Positions 1 through 8,670 are shown, counted from the stretch's first letter. The stretch is DNA of 24,584 nucleotides from Caenibius sp964466155 (GCA_964466155.1 CAYXMY010000037.1:1-24584); one strand, 5' to 3'. The notes: generated from the sequence alone by a model not told the origin. Made by a program: numbers and translations.

Positions 1-859
1 TGAGCCGGTCGGCCAGCCAGCCGAAAACGACCGAGCCGATAATCCCGGTTCCGGCGGATATGGCAAGCAGCAGCGCCGCGCGGCCAGCGTCCCAGCCTGC
101 TTCCGTCAGCAGCGGGACCATATGGGCGGTCTTGCCGACCCCGGCCCCGACCAGAAGGCCGGAACCGGCCACCAGCAACAAGAAATCAGGCGAGCGAAGC
201 AGCGTCCAGGCGGAAGAGGATTCCTCTGTCCGCATCTGCGCCTTGGGCGTTTCGGCATCGTCAACCTGCCCGCGCGCTTTCTGGCTGGCCTGTGCCGGAC
301 TGTCCACCACGCCCCATATGATGGGGATCGCCGCAAGATAGCAGAAGCCCAGCAGGAGGCAGAGATCGCGGAAGCCCAGCGCGGGCAGAAGCTGAACCAC
401 CGCCAGCGGCACCGCCATGGCCAGAATGGGCATGTTGACCAGCCCGAGCGCGCGGCCCTGGCCTTCCCGATACCAGTTGGAAACGAGCGTATAGCAGGGA
501 ATCGGCCCCATCAACGTGATGCCGGGGCCGATGAAGAGACCATAGCAGGCCAGCATTTCCGGCCCATTTCCGGCAAACGCCAGACCGGCATAGCCAACCG
601 CTGTCAGCACTGCCCCGAACAGCATGAGCTTGCGGATGGAAAAGCGCGCTATCAGCCAGCCGATGGCCGGGGAAAGCAGGCCGTTCGCCAGAATAATCAG
701 CGAAATGCCGAGCGAGACCACCGACCGTTCGGTGTGCATGCGGGCTTCCATGGGAGTCACGAGAACCCCGAAAGCGCCATAAGTCAGACCGATAGAAAGA
801 TTGAAGATCAGGAAAGCCAGCAAGACCATGCGCGGGCCTAGAAAACGATGGTATTGCAT
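1..859 (-). CDS. MFS transporter, monocarboxylate-transporter-like (partial, 3' end outside window)
   Basis: The minus-strand frame is open from base 859 to the left edge, giving about 286 N-terminal residues and no stop. The protein is very hydrophobic: I count about six helices in the first half, then a polar cytoplasmic loop (about residues 190-215, rich in Gln, Glu, Lys and Ser), then the start of the second helix bundle. The last visible residues, FGWLADRL, resemble the MFS loop motif between helices. The pattern resembles oxalate/monocarboxylate-type MFS permeases, but the substrate cannot be read from sequence. The start is uncertain. ATG at 859 has GGAAGG 13 nt upstream, an in-frame TTG at 865 is better spaced from that GGAAGG, and an in-frame ATG at 904 would add 15 residues. 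It is the last visible gene of the minus-strand cluster beginning at 5054. Confidence 0.8.
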   Translation of the reverse strand, partial: MQYHRFLGPRMVLLAFLIFNLSIGLTYGAFGVLVTPMEARMHTERSVVSLGISLIILANGLLSPAIGWLIARFSIRKLMLFGAVLTAVGYAGLAFAGNGPEMLACYGLFIGPGITLMGPIPCYTLVSNWYREGQGRALGLVNMPILAMAVPLAVVQLLPALGFRDLCLLLGFCYLAAIPIIWGVVDSPAQASQKARGQVDDAETPKAQMRTEESSSAWTLLRSPDFLLLVAGSGLLVGAGVGKTAHMVPLLTEAGWDAGRAALLLAISAGTGIIGSVVFGWLADRL

Positions 860-1026
860 GGCCAAATTGACACCTTCCCGATCCGGTGCGGCCCCCGAAC
901 GCATTCTATTTTTTTACCGCGATATTGAAGGCAGGGCTTGTCACAGCAATTCGGGCGGATCGCAATACTTCTCACATGTCATCGCGTCGCAGGGGCGGGC
1001 TAGGGGTTTGACACCGTACGCAGGAT

Positions 1027-2286
1027 TTAACCGCCCGCCCGATCCAGCTTTTGCCCGCGCGTTTCCGGAATCGCGAAGATAACCAGCGGAATGGCAAGCC
1101 ACGCCGTGGCGGCAAGGACAGTGGCGGCGGGCCCGATTCCGCCGAGTTCTGCCCCCAGATGGCCCATTACGGCAGGGGCGATCACTACACCCCAACGGCC
1201 GAGGAGGTTGTTGCACCAGCCATTGGCTGCGCCGCGCAATTCGGTGGGAAACAGTTCGCTGTTGAGCGTGTAGGCAACCGTCCAGATGCCGAGCATCGTC
1301 TGCAAGCCGACGAACGACGCGGTGATGACGGAATGTTCGGTCGAGGCGTAGCAGAACATGGTCAGCAGGCCGAGCAGCCCGGAAAACAGGCACGCCGTCC
1401 ATCGCCTGCCAATAGCATCGGAAAGGAGACCGGCCCCCATGTAGCCGACGAATGCGCCGATCAGGCCCAGCGGGGCAATCATGGCGAGATCGCTGGCGGG
1501 CCAATGCCGTTCCTTGACGACATAGAGCGTGAAGAACAGCCCGCCGACGGAACTGGCGAAGTTGACGATGAACCACAGCGCGCTCATCGCGAAGAAGGCA
1601 CTGCGCCGGCCGGGGGCGAGGAGATGCCGTAATTCGGCAATGGCGGAAGGGCGGGGCAGGCCTTGCGCCTGTGCGGCAAGCCAGATGGGCGTTTCACGCA
1701 GCCGCCACAGCAACAGCGGCATCATCAGCAAGGGAGCGGCCCCGATGACGAACAGAAGCCGCCAGCCCAGCGAAGTTTCCAGCGCAGGCCCGATGGCGAG
1801 GAAAGGCAGCGCCGCGCCGAAGCTGCCCATCGCCCCCAACAGGCCATTGGCGCGGCCGCGCAGCTTGGGTGGCAGGGATTCGCTGACGATGAGGTACGCG
1901 AGCGCCACCTGGCTGACGAGCAGGGCGCGGGTCGCGAACTGGATCGCGGTGTAGCTCGCCACATTCCACGACAGGACGGTTGCCAGCGATCCCAGCGAAA
2001 ACCCTGTGGCGGCGAGCAGCAGCAGCGGACGGCGGCCGAACCGGTCGGCCAGCCGGAGCAAGACCCACGCCGCCATGGAACCCAATGCGATCAGCGCCAG
2101 CGCATCGCCCAACCGCTGCGTCGGCGTGTTAAAATCGTGGCTGAGATAGGGCAGCACCACGCTGGTGGCGCTGATGTCGAAGCCTTCGAACATCACCACC
2201 ACCGCCAGCAGCGCGAGCGTGACGAAATGGCCGCGCGTCAAACGTTCGCCCGTTCCGGCGCCGGGTTCCGCCGATGATGCGCTCAT
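1027..2286 (-). CDS. MFS transporter, AAHS-like (organic acid or aromatic acid permease)
   Basis: A 419-residue protein, the normal length for a 12-helix MFS permease. Helix 1 contains FEGFD (residues 33-37), similar to the DGFD-type motif of the aromatic acid:H+ symporter family. The signature loop after helix 2 reads LADRFGRRP (79-87), and a second copy, LLSDAIGRRW, occurs in the C-terminal half. It probably imports an organic acid by proton symport across the inner membrane; the substrate is not identifiable. It lies 117 bp downstream of the DUF1214 gene on the same strand and is likely co-transcribed with it. The ATG at 2286 has no strong Shine-Dalgarno sequence, and a 13-bp palindrome lies just upstream of it. 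Confidence 0.88.
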   Translation of the reverse strand: MSASSAEPGAGTGERLTRGHFVTLALLAVVVMFEGFDISATSVVLPYLSHDFNTPTQRLGDALALIALGSMAAWVLLRLADRFGRRPLLLLAATGFSLGSLATVLSWNVASYTAIQFATRALLVSQVALAYLIVSESLPPKLRGRANGLLGAMGSFGAALPFLAIGPALETSLGWRLLFVIGAAPLLMMPLLLWRLRETPIWLAAQAQGLPRPSAIAELRHLLAPGRRSAFFAMSALWFIVNFASSVGGLFFTLYVVKERHWPASDLAMIAPLGLIGAFVGYMGAGLLSDAIGRRWTACLFSGLLGLLTMFCYASTEHSVITASFVGLQTMLGIWTVAYTLNSELFPTELRGAANGWCNNLLGRWGVVIAPAVMGHLGAELGGIGPAATVLAATAWLAIPLVIFAIPETRGQKLDRAGG

Positions 2287-2290
2287 ATAG

Positions 2291-2303
2291 CCCGGAATCC
2301 GGG
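2291..2303. repeat. 13-bp palindrome before the MFS start codon
   Basis: CCCGGA-A-TCCGGG is a perfect dyad ending 4 bp upstream of the MFS start codon at 2286. In the mRNA it would place a small GC-rich hairpin over the ribosome-binding region. Its function is unknown, and such dyads are common by chance in GC-rich DNA. Confidence 0.3.
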
Positions 2304-2403
2304 GCAGGCGCCGCTGCGAAAGCGCGAAACAGCCGGGGGCATGCGGTCCGGCAAGATAGCGGGCAATGTCATGAAACGATCATTGGACGGCGCGCCCGCG
2401 CGG

Positions 2404-3483
2404 TCAAGCGCGCAGACTGTCGAAAGGGACAATGCGGCAGCGTGGGACGGGATGGCGGTCCGCGCTGATCCAGCGCAGCAAGGCAGTGCCGCTGCGATGA
2501 CCTGTGGTATCGATCCAGTTCCCGATGCCGGGATCGCGGGGGGCGACGACAATCCGCAGCATGCCATCGGCATCGATCCGCGCCTTGCGCTTGGTGAGAT
2601 AGGCGTGGGGGATGACCGTATAATCGGCCGATTCCATCCACCAGTTCTGCAAGACGAAATTCCAGAACCGGCATTGAGGCACTTCGGTTTCGATCAGCCA
2701 TGCCTCATCGGGGCCTAATTCCCAATATCCGTGCAGATAGTGGATATTCGGGTCGCCGCCGACATTTTGAAACACGCTCTGGTCCCATGGCAGCAATTCG
2801 TTGGGGCGGGCCATGAACATCTCTGTCCACCCGGCGAAGGATCGTGCGGTCTGGGTGACGAACGCGGCGGTGGCGCTCAACGCCTTCTGCATCGCTTCGG
2901 GGGACAGCCGCGCAGAATGAGCCGGGCCGTCGCTGCATGCGATGGCCAGTTGCGCCGCTTCTTCGTTTTCGCGGTCGAGAAATGTCTGCCGTACCAGCAG
3001 CATGGACGTATCGGGCTGCATCGGCAGCCAGTTACCCGCTTGCGGTGTCTGGCTTACAGTGACGGTGAACGTGCCATCGGGTGCGATATCCATGGCACTA
3101 TCTTCTAATTCGCCGGTGGAGGCCATGCGCCCATCGATGGCGAAGCGGTTCGCCTTGGTGCCGAAGCTGAGATAGGAGACGGTTCCGCGCTGCCCGCTGA
3201 TGACGTAAGTGCGGTCCCCCCTGATGGTGGCATTGAGATAGAGATTGTCCGGATTATCGCCACCGATCTTCATCGTATCGCTGGTGAGGCGATAGAAGCG
3301 TGGAAATTCCGCATCGCCGCCTTCGACGATGGAGAGGAAAGCTGCACGGGTCAGCCGGGTGAGGTAACGCAGCCCTTCCGCCTGATCGAGCGGGGTTCCG
3401 GGCACGGATGCGCGATTGAGTATACTGCCCGCTTCGGCCAGGCGGTGGCAGAATGCGGTCCATTCATCGGCGAGCTTGTCCAT
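2404..3483 (-). CDS. DUF1214 domain-containing protein
   Basis: A 359-residue protein recognised by its C-terminal DUF1214-type region (about residues 245-345). This has the segments GYWELGPDEAWLIE (252-265), NWWMESADYT (280-289), DPGIGNWIDT (317-326) and GHRSGTALLRW (328-338), all typical of the family. The N-terminal part (1-200) is a mixed alpha/beta region without a motif I can name. No signal peptide or membrane segment is evident. The biochemical activity of DUF1214/DUF1254 proteins is not settled; homologues are often found beside catabolic genes for aromatic or steroid-like compounds. Here it lies between an aldehyde dehydrogenase and two permeases. The ATG at 3483 is preceded by GGAGAGAGG, a good ribosome-binding site. 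Confidence 0.85.
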   Translation of the reverse strand: MDKLADEWTAFCHRLAEAGSILNRASVPGTPLDQAEGLRYLTRLTRAAFLSIVEGGDAEFPRFYRLTSDTMKIGGDNPDNLYLNATIRGDRTYVISGQRGTVSYLSFGTKANRFAIDGRMASTGELEDSAMDIAPDGTFTVTVSQTPQAGNWLPMQPDTSMLLVRQTFLDRENEEAAQLAIACSDGPAHSARLSPEAMQKALSATAAFVTQTARSFAGWTEMFMARPNELLPWDQSVFQNVGGDPNIHYLHGYWELGPDEAWLIETEVPQCRFWNFVLQNWWMESADYTVIPHAYLTKRKARIDADGMLRIVVAPRDPGIGNWIDTTGHRSGTALLRWISADRHPVPRCRIVPFDSLRA

Positions 3484-3582
3484 TGCCTCTCTCCTTCCGC
3501 GCAGGGCGTGCGATCCTCGCTGCGGGGTGCAGAAGGATCACACGCGCCATGCAGAAGGCAAATGGCGGGGCCGCTTTTGTGG

Positions 3583-3611
3583 CGCGATGCCGCAATCGTG
3601 GCGGCATCGCG
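3583..3611. repeat. 11-bp perfect stem-loop between the aldehyde dehydrogenase and DUF1214 genes
   Basis: CGCGATGCCGC (3583-3593) and GCGGCATCGCG (3601-3611) form a perfect 11-bp stem with a 7-nt loop. It begins 18 nt beyond the aldehyde dehydrogenase stop codon. No T-run follows on either strand, so it is not a canonical intrinsic terminator. It may attenuate transcription, stabilise the upstream mRNA end, or bind a protein. Confidence 0.6.
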
Positions 3612-3629
3612 ATCCGGCAGGTGGGTGGA

Positions 3630-5054
3630 TCAGCCCGCTGAGATGAATTTGATATTGGTATAGGCGTCCAGCCCTTCGACCCCGCCTTCGTGGCCGTGGC
3701 CGCTGTGCTTGATCCCGCCGAACGGTGTTTCGGGGGTGGAAATCGCCAGAGAATTGACCCCGACCATACCGGCCTCGATGGCTTCCGAAATGGCATGCGC
3801 CGTGCGTTCGGACGAGGTGAACGCATAGGATGCAAGCCCGAATTCCAGCGAATTGGCACGCTCCACCACTTCATCGAAGCTCTTGAACGGAACGATGGGG
3901 GCGATGGGGCCGAACGGTTCTTCCGTCATCACGCGGCAGGTATCGGGCACATCGCGGATCACGGTCGGCTGGAAGAAGAAGCCCTGATTGCCGATCTTCT
4001 CCCCGCCGGCCACCACCTTGCCGCCCGCTTCGCGCGCATCGCGCACGAAACCTTCGATGGTTTCCACCCGGCGTGGATTGATGAGGGGACCCATCTGGCT
4101 GCCCTGTTCCATGCCCGGCCCGACCTTGATGGCGGAAGTGAGTTCGGCAAAGCGGGTGACGAAACGCTCGTAGGAATCCTGCTGGACGTAAAAGCGCGTC
4201 GGCGCGACGCAGACCTGGCCCGCGTTGCGGAACTTGCCCGCGGCCAGTGTCTGCGCCACCTGATCGATGTCGGCATCGTCGAACACGATCACCGGCGAAT
4301 GGCCGCCCAGTTCCATGGTGGTGCGCTTCAGCGTTTCGGCGGCCTGCTTCATCAGCAGCCTGCCGACCGGGACGGAGCCGGTGAAGGAAATCTTGCGCAC
4401 CGATTCAGCGCGCATGATATATTCCGAAACGAATGCGGGCTGGCCATAGACGACATTCAGCACGCCTGCGGGAACCCCGGCATCGACGAAACACCGGGCC
4501 AGTTCGGCGCAAGTGGCAGGCGTTTCTTCCGAAGGTTTGATGACGATCGAGCAGCCTGCCGCGATGGCCCCCGCCATCTTGCGGATGGGGGTGACGGCGG
4601 GGAAATTCCAAGGCGAAAAGGCCGCAACCACGCCCACCGGTTCATGCGTCACCAACTGGCGCACCGCCGGATTGCGGCTGGGAATGATCCGGCCATAGGC
4701 GCGCTTGCATTCTTCCCCGTACCATTCGACGATATCGGCGGCATAAGTCAGTTCGATCCGGCTTTCGGCCAGCGGCTTGCCCTGTTCCAGCGTCAGGACC
4801 GGGGCAATCTGTTCGATCCGTTCGCGGATGAGATCGGCGGTCTTGCGCATGATCCGCGCGCGTTCGACAGGGATTGTCTTGCGCCATGTCTTGAACGCGG
4901 TTTCGGCGGCGGCCAGGGCTTCGTCCAGGACGGCTTCGGTGGCGAAAGGGCAATCGCCCAAGGGGGCGCCCGTCGCGGGGTTGAGAACCGGTTCGCCATG
5001 GCCTTCGCCATCGCGCCAAACGCCGTTAATCAGAAACTGGACTGCGGGATACAT
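3630..5054 (-). CDS. NAD(P)-dependent aldehyde dehydrogenase, succinate-semialdehyde dehydrogenase-like
   Basis: A 474-residue soluble aldehyde dehydrogenase of usual length. It oxidises an aldehyde to the acid with NAD(P)+. Landmarks are FSPWNFP (146-152, oxyanion Asn150), the cofactor-site lysine in KPSEETP (Lys173), FTGSVPVG (224-231, Rossmann turn), ELGGHSP (248-254, general base Glu248), the catalytic cysteine in NAGQVCVAPTR (Cys282), and EEPFGPI further on. The overall pattern is closest to succinate-semialdehyde and related semialdehyde dehydrogenases, but the substrate is unproven. I chose ATG 5054 because GGAGAGG lies 5 nt upstream and the first residues (MYPAVQFLINGVW) match family N-termini. 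The frame stays open to 5417, but that extension has no family character. It is the first gene of the minus-strand cluster. Confidence 0.93.
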   Translation of the reverse strand: MYPAVQFLINGVWRDGEGHGEPVLNPATGAPLGDCPFATEAVLDEALAAAETAFKTWRKTIPVERARIMRKTADLIRERIEQIAPVLTLEQGKPLAESRIELTYAADIVEWYGEECKRAYGRIIPSRNPAVRQLVTHEPVGVVAAFSPWNFPAVTPIRKMAGAIAAGCSIVIKPSEETPATCAELARCFVDAGVPAGVLNVVYGQPAFVSEYIMRAESVRKISFTGSVPVGRLLMKQAAETLKRTTMELGGHSPVIVFDDADIDQVAQTLAAGKFRNAGQVCVAPTRFYVQQDSYERFVTRFAELTSAIKVGPGMEQGSQMGPLINPRRVETIEGFVRDAREAGGKVVAGGEKIGNQGFFFQPTVIRDVPDTCRVMTEEPFGPIAPIVPFKSFDEVVERANSLEFGLASYAFTSSERTAHAISEAIEAGMVGVNSLAISTPETPFGGIKHSGHGHEGGVEGLDAYTNIKFISAG

Positions 5055-5454
5055 GCTGGCCTCTCCGGGCAAGGTGTTGTTCCAAAGGGGAAGGCGGCAC
5101 ATCGGCCGTGTCTTCGTTCCTTGCCGGGGTTCGTAAGCGGCATGATCGCCACGGTAAAGGGGCCGATGTTCGCCGCAAGGATCGAGGGGGTGCAGGAAAC
5201 GGAGCGACGCACGGTGGGTCGTCCGGCCTGCGCTTTGCGATAAGATTCGGTTTTTCCGCTGTTTTCGATTTGCAGAGGGCGGTGGCAGAGATATGCCGCC
5301 ATCTCCCCACCGGGCCGCAGCAGCAAGCGAGCGGAAAATTGAATCGTTATCCGAAAACGCTCTTTTTCCGATTTTGCGTATGGCAAACGTAATGGAAGCG
5401 ATCTTGTTGTTAACCAATAGGTTCTAGGAAAGGCGGAGTGAAAAACGGATTGTA
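5055..5454. promoter_or_regulatory. Non-coding divergent control region, about 400 bp
   Basis: No convincing gene lies between the aldehyde dehydrogenase (minus) and the GGDEF-EAL gene (plus). Promoters for both are expected here. The right part (about 5325-5450) is clearly more A+T-rich than the surroundings, which fits a promoter area. One imperfect inverted repeat is visible: GGTGGCA (5281-5287) and TGCCGCC (5294-5300), 6 of 7 pairs with a 6-nt spacer. I cannot assign -35/-10 elements with confidence. Confidence 0.45.
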
Positions 5455-7797
5455 GTGACGATGAACGGGTGGCGCGCTCCGCTGGATAGACTGACGCACT
5501 GGCTGCTTGGCTCGCGAATCAAGGTTCCGCTCGATTTGTCGGAGCCGTTGATGAGCGGGTTGTATTCCACCTTGTCCATCTTCCTTGGCGGCGTTCTCAA
5601 CTCCATCGCGGTGGCTGGCGTCGCTGCCTGGCGCCACCCAACTCCACCGTTCGTCGCCTGGTTCACATTCGAAATAGTCCTCGGCCTGATCCGGCTCGTG
5701 ACGTTGCTAAGCGGGCGCCGCGCGATTGCGGCGGGCAAAGAACCGCCCATGCTCCTGTTCGCGGCCACGCTGTCATGCATGTGGGCCGCGTCGGTCGGTT
5801 ACGGCGCATTCATTTGCGTGATGAGCAGCGATTGGGTGCTGGCAACGATTGCCTGCCTTTCGGCTTCGGCGATGGTGTGCGGCATCTGCCTGCGCAATTT
5901 CGGGACACCGCGTCTGGCGGTGGGCATGGTATTTCTGGCGTTGACGCCTTGTGCCGTCGCGGGCGTGCTGGTGCCCGAACCGTTGGTGTCGATTATCGGC
6001 CTGCAATTGCCGGTTTACATGCTGGCCATCGGTTCGGTGACGTTCGCGCTGCACAAGATGATGATTTCGCGCATGATCGCGCTGCGCGATCTCAAATACA
6101 GCGAATCCTTCAACCGTACGATTCTGCAATTCAGCCCGGATTATACGCTGGTCCTCAATCGGAATTTCGACGTCGTTTTCTGCAACAGCCCCTATTCTCC
6201 CGGCGGTTCCACGGAAGCGCTGCAGGGTGATGAATGGCTGGAGCATTTCCAGCCCTGGCATCGCCCGATCGGGAAAAAGGCCCTGCAAAGCATCCGCGCG
6301 GGACAGACCGGCAGCTTCGTCGTTTCCGAGCATGACGCGATGGGACAGATGCATTGGTTCGAAGTGATCGCCAACACGATTGCGGATGGAACCGGCCACA
6401 TGGTCGTCGTCGCACGCGATATCTCCCATCAGAAACGGTCGGAGGAAAAGGCGCTGTGGATGGCGCATCACGATGCGCTGACCGGGCTTCCCAACCGATC
6501 CATGCTGGAGGAACGGCTGGATGGCATGCTGGATCGCGCCGGTCAGGAAATGACGGGCGCCCTGCTGATCCTCGATGTCGATAACTTCAAGATCATTAAC
6601 GACACGCTGGGCCACGATGCGGGCGATATGCTGCTCAACACTTTCGCGGACCGTTTGCGGGCGGCGTTGTCGGCAGAGGATCTGATTGCGCGGACGGGCG
6701 GCGATGAATTCGCCGCGATTCTCGCCGCGGAAAGCGAGCAGGAAGTTCACGAGGCGGTCGGTCGCATCTTTGCGCACCTGCGCGAACCGTTCATCTACCA
6801 GGGCCGCATGCTGGAATGCAGCGCGAGCGTGGGGGCCAGCCTCATTCCGCGCGACGGGATGACCCGCTCCGCCATTCTCAAGGCGTCGGACGTGGCCCTC
6901 TACGCCGCGAAAACCGGGGGCAGGGCGCAGCTCAAGGTGTTCGAACCCGCGATGATGGAAGAGGTCGAGCGCCATCAATCCATGATCGCCGCCGCGCGCG
7001 AGGCGTTGAAGCTCGACACGATCACGCCGCACTATCAACCCAAGATCACGCTGGACAGCGGTCTGGTGAACGGCTTCGAAGCCCTGCTTCGCTGGCGGGA
7101 TGGTAACGGGGCACTGTGCGGCCCCGATACCTTGGGCGACGCTTTCGAAGACCCCCGGCTCGGCCATCTGCTGGGCCAGCGAATGCTGGAAAAGGTGCTG
7201 GACGATGTTGGCGCCTGGATTGCAGGCGGCGTGGCGTTCGGGCATGTCGCGATCAATGTTGCCGCGGTCGATTTCCGTGGCGGGGGCTTTGCCGAAACGC
7301 TGATCGAACAGTTGCAGGCCCGGGGCGTGCCGCCGTCGTGCATCCAGATCGAAATCACCGAAACGGCATTTCTGGGGCGCGGCTGCGAGAACGTCGGGGA
7401 AGCGCTGCATCTGTTGAGCGATCACGGCATCCGCATTGCGCTGGACGATTTCGGCACCGGTTACGCTTCCCTGTCGTACCTGAACCAGTATCCGGTCGAC
7501 CTGTTGAAGATCGACCGCTCTTTCATAGAGCAGATCGGCACCAGTGCCGATGCATCCGCGATCTGTGCGGCGGTGATCAATCTGGGCCACTGTCTGGGCA
7601 TGGGCGTGATTGCCGAAGGGATCGAAACCGTCGATCAGGAACGGCATCTGATCGGAATCGGGTGCGATATGGGGCAGGGCTATCTCTATGCCAGCGCCCT
7701 TGCCGCGGCAGAGGTGCCCAACCTCGTGCTGCGTCAGCCATTCGCCCCACAGAAGCAGCGGGAAGGAGCCCGGGGCAGCGGCTCCATGTGGTTCTAG
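5455..7797 (+). CDS. Membrane-anchored PAS-GGDEF-EAL protein (c-di-GMP synthase/phosphodiesterase)
   Basis: A 780-residue protein. The N-terminal region (about 35-205) has roughly six hydrophobic segments, forming a membrane sensor I do not recognise. A PAS-like domain follows (about 218-326, beginning NRTILQFSPDYTLVLN). The GGDEF domain (about 332-496) keeps DALTGLPNR and an intact GGDEF (415-419). The inhibitory I-site RxxD is lost: the residues are SAED (406-409). The EAL domain (about 512-765) keeps the catalytic set: Glu542 in EAL, Asn601, Glu633, Asp664/Asp665 in DDFGTG, Lys685 and Glu721. Both cyclase and phosphodiesterase activity are therefore chemically possible; which dominates cannot be told. 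The start is GTG 5455 or ATG 5461, both with a weak ribosome site. The stop overlaps the stop of the convergent LysR gene. Confidence 0.92.
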   Translation: MTMNGWRAPLDRLTHWLLGSRIKVPLDLSEPLMSGLYSTLSIFLGGVLNSIAVAGVAAWRHPTPPFVAWFTFEIVLGLIRLVTLLSGRRAIAAGKEPPMLLFAATLSCMWAASVGYGAFICVMSSDWVLATIACLSASAMVCGICLRNFGTPRLAVGMVFLALTPCAVAGVLVPEPLVSIIGLQLPVYMLAIGSVTFALHKMMISRMIALRDLKYSESFNRTILQFSPDYTLVLNRNFDVVFCNSPYSPGGSTEALQGDEWLEHFQPWHRPIGKKALQSIRAGQTGSFVVSEHDAMGQMHWFEVIANTIADGTGHMVVVARDISHQKRSEEKALWMAHHDALTGLPNRSMLEERLDGMLDRAGQEMTGALLILDVDNFKIINDTLGHDAGDMLLNTFADRLRAALSAEDLIARTGGDEFAAILAAESEQEVHEAVGRIFAHLREPFIYQGRMLECSASVGASLIPRDGMTRSAILKASDVALYAAKTGGRAQLKVFEPAMMEEVERHQSMIAAAREALKLDTITPHYQPKITLDSGLVNGFEALLRWRDGNGALCGPDTLGDAFEDPRLGHLLGQRMLEKVLDDVGAWIAGGVAFGHVAINVAAVDFRGGGFAETLIEQLQARGVPPSCIQIEITETAFLGRGCENVGEALHLLSDHGIRIALDDFGTGYASLSYLNQYPVDLLKIDRSFIEQIGTSADASAICAAVINLGHCLGMGVIAEGIETVDQERHLIGIGCDMGQGYLYASALAAAEVPNLVLRQPFAPQKQREGARGSGSMWF

Positions 7798-8660
7798 GCC
7801 GGTCGCATCACGCTGGCCATGGCGTTGAATTGCGCCAGGATGGCATCCATGACCGCGCGAATGCGGGGCATATGCCGCATATCGGCATGGACCCCCAGCC
7901 AGACATCCCGCACGCGGTCCGGGCTTTCCGGATGCAACTGGACTAGACCCGGTTCGCTGTCGGCACGAAAACGTGGCAGCACGGCGATGCCGGCGCCGCT
8001 TATCGCTGCCGCCAGCATGACTTCGCGGCTGTTGGAGCGGAAACCGGCGGGCGCTTCGGGGTAAAGTTCCCGCAACCATCGGGCTTCGGGCAGGTGTTCC
8101 TGATCGTCGAGTACGGTAATCAAGCGGGCTTGCGCGCCTTCCCGGTTGCGCCATTCGGCGGTGGCATAGATGCCGAGTGCGAGTGAGCCTGCCTTGCGCG
8201 CGAAAATTTCGTGGCCTTCGAAGCGGCTCATGCGCAACGCGATATCCGCTTCGCGTTTGGATAGGCTGAGCGCCCTTTCATTGGGGATGAGTTCGACGAA
8301 AATGCCGGGATGCGCCTGCTGCAAACGGGCAAGCGCAGGGGTGACGACACGGTCGGCGAGTGCGTCGACCGTCGTCACCCGGACAATGCCTTCGAGCGCG
8401 ATATCGCGGCCCACGATCGTCCGTTCGGCGGCATGGGCTTCGGCATCGATCCGCTCGGCATTGGCGAGCACGCTTTCGCCCAGTGCGGTCAAGGCATAGC
8501 GGCCCGGTAGGCGCTGCAACAGGCGCGCGCCCATGCGCTGCTCCATCGCGGCAAGCCGCCTGCCCATGGTCGGCTGGGTTACGCCCAGATCGCGCGCGGC
8601 GGCGGACAAGGTGCCATGGCGGGCGATGGCGAGGAAGGTTTGCAGATCGTCCCATTGCAT
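7794..8660 (-). CDS. LysR-family transcriptional regulator
   Basis: A 288-residue LysR regulator. The N-terminal winged helix-turn-helix (about 2-61) contains TLSAAARDLGVTQPTMGRRL, the family's recognition helix region, followed by a linker helix and a substrate-binding domain. I chose ATG 8660 (MQWDDLQTFLAIA) because LysR proteins usually begin within a few residues of this motif. The alternative ATG at 8696 adds 12 non-conserved residues and would run into the inverted repeat in the promoter. The gene is divergent from wrbA with 119 bp between start codons, the classic arrangement for a LysR regulator and its target, so it probably controls wrbA. The effector, perhaps a quinone or electrophile, is inferred only from wrbA. 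Its TAG stop shares the CTAG at 7794-7797 with the convergent gene. Confidence 0.92.
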   Translation of the reverse strand: MQWDDLQTFLAIARHGTLSAAARDLGVTQPTMGRRLAAMEQRMGARLLQRLPGRYALTALGESVLANAERIDAEAHAAERTIVGRDIALEGIVRVTTVDALADRVVTPALARLQQAHPGIFVELIPNERALSLSKREADIALRMSRFEGHEIFARKAGSLALGIYATAEWRNREGAQARLITVLDDQEHLPEARWLRELYPEAPAGFRSNSREVMLAAAISGAGIAVLPRFRADSEPGLVQLHPESPDRVRDVWLGVHADMRHMPRIRAVMDAILAQFNAMASVMRPA

Positions 8661-8670
8661 CGGAATAGTA

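Noticed and set aside
3690..5243. Long plus-strand reading frame (over 500 codons) opposite the aldehyde dehydrogenase
   Set aside because: It lies antisense to a clearly recognised enzyme, is rich in Arg, His and Gln as expected for GC-rich shadow frames, and shows no family motif.
5282..5297. Sigma-54-like promoter (TGGCA...TGC) before the GGDEF-EAL gene
   Set aside because: The GG and GC are 9 bp apart rather than the required 10, and the rest of the consensus does not match.
5055..5417. N-terminal extension of the aldehyde dehydrogenase frame
   Set aside because: The extra 121 residues have no family similarity that I recognise, and a strong ribosome site stands directly before ATG 5054.
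5773..8154. Minus-strand reading frame of almost 800 codons across the GGDEF-EAL gene and into the LysR gene
   Set aside because: It has antisense-shadow composition with no recognisable domain, and spans two well-supported genes on opposite strands.
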